The position numbers and the translations under genes were made by a program. Below are positions 9,201 through 10,476 of a stretch of DNA of 10,476 nucleotides, in pieces. Origin of the DNA: CAYLJJ01 sp964384025. Its GTDB lineage: Bacteria > Myxococcota_A > Bradymonadia > UBA7976 > UBA1532. How positions within the stretch are numbered: the first letter of the stretch is position 1; each line of letters opens with the position of its first letter. Under the pieces are notes generated by a model. It ran no database searches. It had not been told where the DNA came from and saw only the letters and a list, made by a program, of their open reading frames with translations. The stretch is taken from NCBI GenBank assembly GCA_964384025.1, contig CAYLJJ010000150.1, positions 1 through 10,476 of the forward strand, in the 5' to 3' direction.

Positions 9201-9395
9201 ATCGATGCTCTCTCCCTCATCAAGCTGAAGATCGACATCAGGCTGCCCAGGGTGAAAGCTTTGATCTGGAGCTGTTGAGCTTCCCAGATCGAGATAAGAG
9301 CCACCCCCGTCGTCTCGTTCCTCACCCGTTGAGGAGGAATCTTGGCATCCCCAGAGCATGGCAAATGCCAAGAGAGCGAGCATGTTCCGCCTCAT
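1..9395 (-). CDS. Giant RHS/YD-repeat lipoprotein, C-terminus cut by window edge
   Basis: One stop-free minus-strand frame with 3,131 codons visible. Domain order by residue: signal peptide and lipobox 1-17; acidic DEG linker about 54-150; 15 He_PIG-like Ig domains 180-1450; MopE-like Cys-rich modules 1455-1638; two Ig-like modules about 1639-1824; RHS N-terminal segment about 1833-2046 with DDFGIGW at 1868-1874; about 40 YD repeats to about 2982; RHS core 2996-3059 with WYDPKTGRF at 3017-3025 and DPTG at 3056-3059; then a hydrophobic tip segment. RHS proteins form a hollow beta-shell that encloses a C-terminal polypeptide, often a toxin. Here the route appears to be Sec export plus lipid anchoring, because no PAAR, VgrG or other type VI adaptor domain is seen. 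I chose the ATG at 9395 because it lies 7 nt from GGAGG; an ATG one codon upstream (9398) is 4 nt away and also possible. The cellular role (inter-bacterial toxin, adhesion or other) is inference, since the tip is missing. Confidence 0.95.
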   Translation of the reverse strand, partial: MRRNMLALLAFAMLWGCQDSSSTGEERDDGGGSYLDLGSSTAPDQSFHPGQPDVDLQLDEGESIDEGLTPDEGASADEGSILDEGIEPDEGSILDEDIEPDEGSILDEGIEPDESSILDEGVEPDESSTLDEGASADEGSILDEGIELDEGSRADLLLIPDAISTPDQLLDMGPTPLSVMPLPVGQIGQLYEVQLQIEGGHAPYQISLDELPDGFIFEEGQISGAPSEPGQWSIHLQVTDADGQSETFELLIEIYAGGLWLLTERLPSAQLGQPYQIQLEALGAEPLRWWSEGLSPGLSLHPLLGLISGVPNQLGRSDVTLHLSDVQGEQRERRLGLEVEPPPLRILPIPLRPGRVGESYSASLQVQSGLPPFMWSWQAAPPGLNLEAASGLLTGRPETAGRYHPSLRLEDATGRIAELALDLEIAAARLQLLTEVLPQAILGEVYQAQLEVVGGLPPLRWSVSGLPEGWRLEEGQISGLAEQRIQLRIQVQLESADGQSVTRAYLLQADEPVMQLRLLPLPDGLLAQAYQAPPQEVDGGQAPYRWQVEGLPRGLDFDPQTGALTGLPEEAGRFPLGFVVEDAEGAFAHDLSEIEIDLAPLQIETVTLPQARSGLGYHSQMEASGGGADRSWTATGLPEGLELGESGALSGAPLELGLFEIQLSLRSAGLQAERHLELEVILSDLQLLTEALPDAYTGYEYEVQAQAEGGLPPYQWALELHPSLGLSLDPETGQFLGRARGLMGIQNYPATLHVSDNSGQSQSRALSIHLVVSELRFELDTLAAGYLNTDYDLLLIAQGGAPPYQWSAAGLPQGLRLERDTGRLSGQPTRTGALQVTLAVSDTRNQRVEQRASIRIWGEQIEIQEESLPEGRLVREYRMTLSATGGRPPLRWSAEGLPQGLEMRSIQGEIYGTPQEVGQFEVTATVEDSEGQLQHRVYLLFIIERSLALLSDALPSGRVGVDYLFEPDWVGGSPPYTWWAEGLPPDLNLDPETGALRGRPEVQGDFEVSIHVESADGQAAGQSYLLHLEPPLLTLSTPSLPDARVAEPYEALIEVTGGLPPIDLELGDLPPGLSLEGQRLMGSPLDFGVFPITLLASSGDGQSLEVYLSLIVAPPRLRGLREPLPNARLNSPYQHQLLIEGGVAPYTVQAVALPAGLSLEGSWLLGTPEEAGHYLPAFYIEDAMDQQIGGAEVLQVWPEALDLQVRDLPVARLGEPYQYQLQAKGGAAPLIWSAQGLPAGLYIEGDQLLGRAISVGRGQLVLSLEDLWGQRAERSLEWLIMPPELIIAEQPLPEARMGQPYLSVPAVEGGQPPLTWSLIGLPEGLSLDPNTGLVEGRPQQYGRPRLYLSVEDAWGQRAHRRFEWRVWPPSLQIETSRLPDGRTWTDYQALAEASGGAPPYRWSAEMPRWLEIDPISGAITGLPVDHGHLEPLIRVEDTEGQITESRPALLIEYHCVPSNEGVELCDRIDNDCDDELDEGFNLETDMAHCGACGQPCVLPNAQSRCRQGRCQLEACQAGHYDLDAEVENGCEYDCRPDGPERCDGQDNDCDGELDEGFDLETDMAHCGACERACILTGARSTCTGGFCLLSACLTDHYDLDGDDENGCEYACILSEGGLEICDDRDNNCDGQVDEPPRCSERTPPSVDVHLSQDLIQIGEAITLWFEAEDNFEVVEVWLEINENPQRLEAEGPTPFAPPGPGRYEIRVYARDQAGNVGDGIRVLQVLDPNDSEPPTLSLLAPEMDAVLEGPVVFRGSANDANLLRWEIALRRDGDNAWRSLLSGDQGVEGDFGVVDPRMLPEGLYQLRLLVEDINGLQVSIERPMQVEIPGSQPPRGVLIFGLVDLFIPLSGIPIRVSRTYDSRRKTGDDFGIGWSLDVQGGRIERNRPVGEAWDMLQGQGFFKWPCGNSSELADHDVRVEIAPSEIYWFRPRATPTAPVPVSAGFCQVAIEFDFVRGTLPGDATLAVPNGIAVLHLDGDNIVVDIDQSDTVFDMSRAVLKTPYGRSIVLSRGQGVLQAADPDGNTLRVTDDGLFHSSSRSVFFVRDDQNRIVEIIDPSGQSIYYEYSESGDLVSVTQPNGLETRYEYDDEHFITAIIDPDGQPMVRNEYDEDGRLIAVIDGSGNRRELDRNLNAQTEAITNTLGHTTLYEYDERGNLISKVDPNQNRWTYEYDENDRKISETDPLQQTQRWGYDQKGREIEFIDKIGQSTRYEYNDQNLKTLEELPDGSTRQFQYDQDKGRLIRMTEDDGGYLEYSYNNRGNLTGRIDPDGSEWSISTDSDGNPIHLVDEQGRNTRWTYDENGRKTSETMEFVGSDGETYETSEYWSYDASGRVTERQDRVGGIWEYEYNARGRKTLEIAPGGRVSRFRYDDLGNLSAMIFPDGSSINKTYDTEGQIIRQIDRSGRVTEMEYDSVGHLTLERLDDGRTRQRSYNELGELISEVDEMGRETTMEYDAAGYLIRKMGPLGLVERMEYDPAGRILSQSSAPDVELSYLYDGLGRISSVSFPGGGQSEQSWDESRRVQTRIDPEGNESIYRYGFANGRRLDSIQDPSGAETRYSYDALRNLIAITNANGETYRYHRDALGRVIQIERPSGATASFEYSDAGNPIQYQDFMGNITEREFNTMDQPIRIRMPDGSEERLSYTLDGARASAETALGETNWHYDQVGRLVRRVEPGNLELRYTYNDAGEVSSLIYPDGMEVFYDYDALGRLERVTSGGEETRYAYDAIDTSLARITHADGTITEWTFDETMLASQSEVLSVDGEILARYTFERDLMGRIVIFEADNARHRYRYDSRSQLVEEIVEGQDGFVRAIQYTYDNVGNRTHKTDTVTGEVEYLYNEDDQLIQVDGDRYQWDGNGNLISKTEDNNEIRFSYDAHDRLIHAESDLFSIDYHYDIDGILVVRDVDEGIYQRFIYEDLISPVPSLIQILDETNTANETYIRGIGLITKRDSQGSYQAHWSADMSIRWWSQGVKVGPNLDYDGYGISLENAPEALGYRGEFFDELTGLYYLRMRWYDPKTGRFVSIDPVIGLPNIPLSFHRYLYAVNDPVNMRDPTGAMSLGGMMTAISGMSIWAVLPVVIPLAWLGWHIAADAPVVWERINQMSWTPPVGEWQDTDYFMDAYFKSLEY
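219..410 (-). other. RHS repeat-associated core domain with DPTG boundary
   Basis: Residues 2996-3059 read GYRGEFFDELTGLYYLRMRWYDPKTGRFVSIDPV in overlapping order, then FHRYLYAVNDPVNMRDPTG. This is the conserved core (WYDPxTGRF, SxDP, NxPxNxxDPxG) that precedes the variable C-terminal tip in RHS proteins. The Asp residues of IDPV and DPTG correspond to the conserved aspartates linked to autoproteolysis in the family. The residue normally Leu after DPxG is Ala here, so whether cleavage occurs is open. Confidence 0.93.
450..3257 (-). repeat. YD (RHS) repeat region, about 40 units
   Basis: Residues about 2046-2982 consist of units of about 20-22 residues of the form xYxYDxxGRLxxxxDPxG. Clear examples are RYEYDDEHFITAIIDPDGQ, TLYEYDERGNLISKVDP, RYSYDALRNLIAITNANGET, FYDYDALGRLERVTSGG and YQWDGNGNLISKTED. 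I count about 40 by eye. Such repeats form the spiralling beta-sheet wall of the RHS/TcC shell. GC content within this stretch is uneven: low at both ends and higher in the middle (about 1650-2400). Confidence 0.93.
3258..3900 (-). other. RHS N-terminal segment (shell entry)
   Basis: Residues about 1833-2046 include DLFIPLSGIPIRVSRTYDSR followed by DDFGIGWSLD (W1874). This is the classic opening of RHS/YD proteins, where 'xFGxGW' starts the beta-cocoon. A region ending in LKTPYGRSIVLSR and ADPDGNTLRVTDDG leads into the first YD units. In known RHS structures this part helps to plug one end of the shell; that role is assumed here by homology. Confidence 0.85.
3924..4481 (-). other. Two Ig-like modules linking the Cys-rich region to the RHS shell
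   Basis: Residues about 1639-1824 begin TPPSVDVHLSQD and include GRYEIRVYARDQAGNVGD, then a second unit starting EPPTLSLLAPEMDAVLEG and ending GLYQLRLLVEDINGLQ. The alternating hydrophobic pattern and the 'D.aGN.' turn resemble Big/FN3-like beta-sandwich domains of bacterial surface proteins. No catalytic motif is seen. The exact family is uncertain. Confidence 0.65.
4482..5033 (-). repeat. MopE-like putative metal-binding, Cys-rich repeats
   Basis: Residues 1455-1638 contain CDRIDNDCDDELDEGF (from C1465), CDGQDNDCDGELDEGF (from C1542) and CDDRDNNCDGQVDE (from C1621). Between the first and second, and again between the second and third, lies a spacer of the type LETDMAHCGAC...C...A.S.C..G.C.L.AC...HYDLD...ENGCEY. 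The first two modules are 77 residues apart and 231 bp apart throughout, showing a tandem duplication at DNA level. This matches the 'putative metal-binding motif' family named after the copper-binding MopE, common in secreted proteins of Myxococcota and relatives. The Asp/Asn ladder suggests Ca2+ or another metal, and the cysteines suggest disulfides and therefore an extracytoplasmic location. The metal is not determined by the sequence. Confidence 0.88.
5046..8858 (-). repeat. Array of about 15 He_PIG-like Ig domains
   Basis: Fifteen consecutive units of about 85 residues (residues 180-1450) share the pattern LP-x-A-x-x-G-x-x-Y-x-x-x-L-x-x-x-GG-x-PPYxWS, then GLPxGLxLDPxTGxxSGxP, then a hydrophobic strand with VxDxxGQ. 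This is the signature of the 'putative Ig' (He_PIG) family of cadherin/PKD-like folds found in bacterial surface proteins. The copies are clearly diverged: the fourth lacks the SGxP turn (it reads ISGLAEQRIQL), the sixth has GGGADRSW in place of GGxPPYxW, and the seventh carries a longer TG-to-strand loop. At roughly 4 nm per domain, a value typical of Ig-like folds, the array could form a stalk tens of nanometres long. The role as a stalk or adhesive fibre is inferred. Confidence 0.88.
8946..9234 (-). repeat. 36-bp in-frame tandem repeat encoding an acidic DEG-rich linker
   Basis: The unit 'tcatcaaggattga...' recurs at 8965, 9001, 9037, 9073, 9109, 9145, 9181 and 9217, a constant 36-bp period, with a diverged partial copy to the left. 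Each unit encodes 12 residues such as DEGSILDEGIEP, itself two hexapeptides of the form DEGxxx. Copies differ by point changes (GASADEG, GVEPDES, DIEPDEG). The segment covers residues about 54-150, between the lipobox and the first Ig domain. It is likely an extended, strongly acidic spacer that lifts the protein off the membrane, and its copy number is likely prone to slippage. Confidence 0.92.
9345..9395 (-). other. Lipoprotein signal peptide with lipobox Cys17
   Basis: The N-terminus reads MRRNMLALLAFAMLWGC: two arginines, a hydrophobic stretch of about ten residues, then LWGC. The cysteine at residue 17 would be lipidated and become the mature N-terminus. Tryptophan at -2 is not typical of the lipobox consensus, but Gly at -1 and Leu at -3 fit. 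The following residues (QDSSSTGEERDDGGG) are polar and disordered, as usual for a tether. Sorting to the outer membrane or cell surface is inferred. Confidence 0.85.
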
Positions 9396-9402
9396 CATCA
9401 CA

Positions 9403-9407
9403 CCTCC
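9403..9407 (-). promoter_or_regulatory. Shine-Dalgarno GGAGG of the RHS lipoprotein gene
   Basis: GGAGG on the minus strand is followed by TGTG and two consecutive ATG codons. The spacing is 4 nt to the ATG at 9398 and 7 nt to the ATG at 9395. The longer spacing is the better fit, so the start is placed at 9395, though both may be used. Confidence 0.8.
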
Positions 9408-9466
9408 GATAGATCTAATTTGATTGACTTGGTCGAGCGTTGAGCAAGTTGGCTTATCCGAGGTCA

Positions 9467-9496
9467 AGAGTAGGAGGCAGGAGAGAAATGGGTCAA
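9467..9496 (-). promoter_or_regulatory. Weak candidate sigma70-type promoter
   Basis: On the minus strand TTGACC (9491-9496) is separated by 18 nt from TACTCT (9467-9472), which would give a 5' leader of about 60 nt before the start codon. The -35 is good and the -10 is poor. A second TTGACC at 9462-9467 overlaps the -10 and has no good partner. This is only a candidate, and the consensus in this lineage may differ. Confidence 0.25.
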
Positions 9497-9542
9497 CGAA
9501 AAATTGTCGCTACCAGGCTCCTGAGGTGAGGTTCAGCGCGGC

Positions 9543-9576
9543 GAGGGTGTCGCCCTGCTCGGAGGGCGGCACCCTC
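9543..9576. other. Strong hairpin, 13-bp stem with one G-T wobble, 8-nt loop
   Basis: The arm GAGGGTGTCGCCC (9543-9555) pairs with GGGCGGCACCCTC (9564-9576) around the loop TGCTCGGA; the only non-Watson-Crick pair is T9550 with G9569. No T-tract follows on either strand, so it is not a textbook intrinsic terminator. It lies about 150 bp upstream of the RHS gene start and could be a terminator for transcription arriving from the right, a mobile repeat element or an insertion-sequence remnant. Confidence 0.7.
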
Positions 9577-9797
9577 TGAAACTGGGTTCAGTGATAGATG
9601 ATCATGCCACCCTTCATATTCCCCCAGCCCTTAAATATCAGGGGTGCCATCGACCTTGCATTTCGTGCCCGACACCAGCTTATTGACCACGAAGGCTCAG
9701 AACCGCCCCTGCCACCCCTCGATAACCTGTCCTGTACACAAATAGGACCGTTCCGGAATCTGCAGTGATTCTCGACTATTATAGCCTTGGCATCTGA
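9577..9797. other. Intergenic stretch without a supported gene
   Basis: No recognisable gene is seen. A plus-strand 56-codon ORF (9598-9768, starting MIMPPFIFPQPLNIRGAIDL) has no Shine-Dalgarno and no family I know. It ends 30 bp before the integrase remnant, so it could be decayed sequence of the same mobile element. A short palindrome, TTCCGGAA, occurs near 9751-9758. Confidence 0.5.
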
Positions 9798-10214
9798 GTC
9801 ACATCTGCCCCGAATGGGCGATGGATGCAGCTGGTGGCCCGCAACCTCACCGACGCCTTTGATGGCTTCCTCCTCGGTGCTCGCTACCTCATCGTGGACC
9901 GGGACCCCCTCATATACCCAGGCCTTCCGAGATCTGCTGGCTCACAGCGGCTGCCAAGTCCTCCGCCTTCCTCCCTCAACGCCTTTGCTGAGCGCTTCGT
10001 CCTCTCCATCAAGTTCGAGTGCCTCAGCAAGATCATCCTCCTCGGCGGGGCTCACCTCCAAGAAGCGCTGAGGTAGTTCATCCGCCACTACCACGAGGAG
10101 CAGCCCCATCAGGGCTTGGGCAATCGGCTCATAGCTCCCACCGCTGAAGGTTCAGTGCAGTGTCGGGAGCGCCTGGGAGGCGTGCTGAAGTTCTACCATC
10201 GTGAGGCAGCCTGA
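9798..10214 (+). pseudogene. Decayed DDE/rve integrase-type transposase, C-terminal part
   Basis: Pieces of a typical integrase catalytic domain occur in two frames. Frame A gives NGRWMQLVARNLTDAFDGF and LGARYLIVDRDPL (Asp codons at 9897 and 9903). One extra A at 9912 shifts the reading to YTQAFRDLLAHSGCQVLRLPP. Near 9973-9975 the frame returns to LNAFAERFVLSIKFECL, with the glutamate codon at 9990, after loss of about 13 nt that would encode the expected RSPN. A TAG at 10074 interrupts EALR-FIRHYHEE, and the remainder reads QPHQGLGNRLIAP and ends in FYHREAA with TGA at 10212. A TGA at 9795 and no recognisable match upstream mean the N-terminal part, with the first catalytic Asp, is lost or unreadable. 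The family is an IS3/IS481-like rve integrase; the exact IS is not assigned. It is inactive. Confidence 0.85.
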
Positions 10215-10476
10215 GAACTCCCAGACTCAGGCATATCACCACGCAGCGGAGTTGAAGTCTCAGAGCCGAGTTGAACAGTTGTGTCCAGGACCTTCAAGGC
10301 ACGTCTCCCAGGGGGTGCCCATCCGTCATGGGAGATGTAGCCTGATAAGCGGCCTGGTGAGGGGGATGGGAGAGGCTGCCAGATTCTGATAGGGCCAAGG
10401 TTGCGAATCAAAAGCTCAGAATGGACTTGCTACGTTTGAGTGGACACCCCAGACCGGGTGAAGATGCCCGAGCCGA
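10215..10476. other. Non-coding flank with small inverted repeats
   Basis: No gene is supported here. GCCTGAG (10209-10215) pairs with CTCAGGC (10226-10232) right at the stop codon of the integrase remnant. ACGTCTCCCA (10301-10310) pairs with TGGGAGATGT (10329-10338) with one wobble. Neither is followed by a T-run. These may be remains of the mobile element. No clear terminal inverted repeat pair was found. Confidence 0.5.

Noticed and set aside
8965..9234. Regular 36-bp periodicity suggestive of a CRISPR array
   Set aside because: The units are contiguous with no unique spacers and encode an in-frame acidic peptide; this is a coding tandem repeat.
8908..9412. Two plus-strand ORFs of Ser/Pro-rich and His/Gln-rich repeats
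   Set aside because: They are the other strand of the 36-bp DEG repeat and have no ribosome binding site or domain support.
10193..10411. Overlapping ORFs of 60-70 codons on both strands at the right end
   Set aside because: They have no ribosome binding site and no recognisable family, and overlap the end of the integrase remnant; chance ORFs are the simpler explanation.
10435..10450. TTGAGTGGACACCCC-like sequence resembling an insertion-sequence end
   Set aside because: No matching inverted copy was found on the other side of the integrase remnant, so an element end cannot be supported from this window.
10464..10476. ATG CCC GAG CCG at the right edge as a possible gene start
   Set aside because: Only four codons are visible and the upstream Shine-Dalgarno is weak; there is too little to call a gene.

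Overview
The window is dominated by one giant gene on the minus strand. It starts near position 9395 and runs leftward past base 1 without a stop, so its C-terminus lies outside the window; 3,131 codons are visible. The product is a predicted lipoprotein in this order: (i) signal peptide with a lipobox cysteine; (ii) an acidic DEG-rich linker encoded by a 36-bp tandem repeat; (iii) about 15 consecutive 'putative Ig' (He_PIG-type) beta-sandwich domains of about 85 residues; (iv) a cysteine-rich MopE-like putative metal-binding region made of 77-residue duplicated modules; (v) two Ig-like modules; (vi) an RHS N-terminal segment; (vii) roughly 40 YD repeats; (viii) an RHS repeat-associated core ending in a DPTG motif; (ix) the beginning of a C-terminal tip with a strongly hydrophobic segment, cut by the window edge.

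The organism is probably a member of the former Deltaproteobacteria with large multidomain surface proteins (Myxococcota or Bradymonadota type). This is inferred from the MopE modules (CDxxDNDCDGxxDEG followed by HCGAC), the Asp/Glu-rich linker after a lipoprotein cysteine, the giant RHS protein and the moderately high GC. No ribosomal or other marker gene is present to confirm it.

Layout from left to right: 1-9395 (minus), the RHS lipoprotein gene, C-terminus first; 9396-9500, its ribosome binding site and a weak candidate promoter; 9500-9797, non-coding, with a strong hairpin and an unconvincing 56-codon ORF; 9798-10214 (plus), a decayed remnant of a DDE/rve integrase-type transposase with two frameshifts and stops; 10215-10476, no gene seen, only two small inverted repeats.

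The RHS protein looks like a Sec-exported, surface-anchored stalk carrying an RHS shell. The known logic of RHS and polymorphic toxin proteins suggests that a variable, possibly toxic, tip follows the DPTG motif, and that an immunity gene, if there is one, lies to the left of this window. Neither can be seen here. The insertion-sequence remnant just upstream and the sharp GC differences within the single reading frame suggest a mosaic accessory locus.
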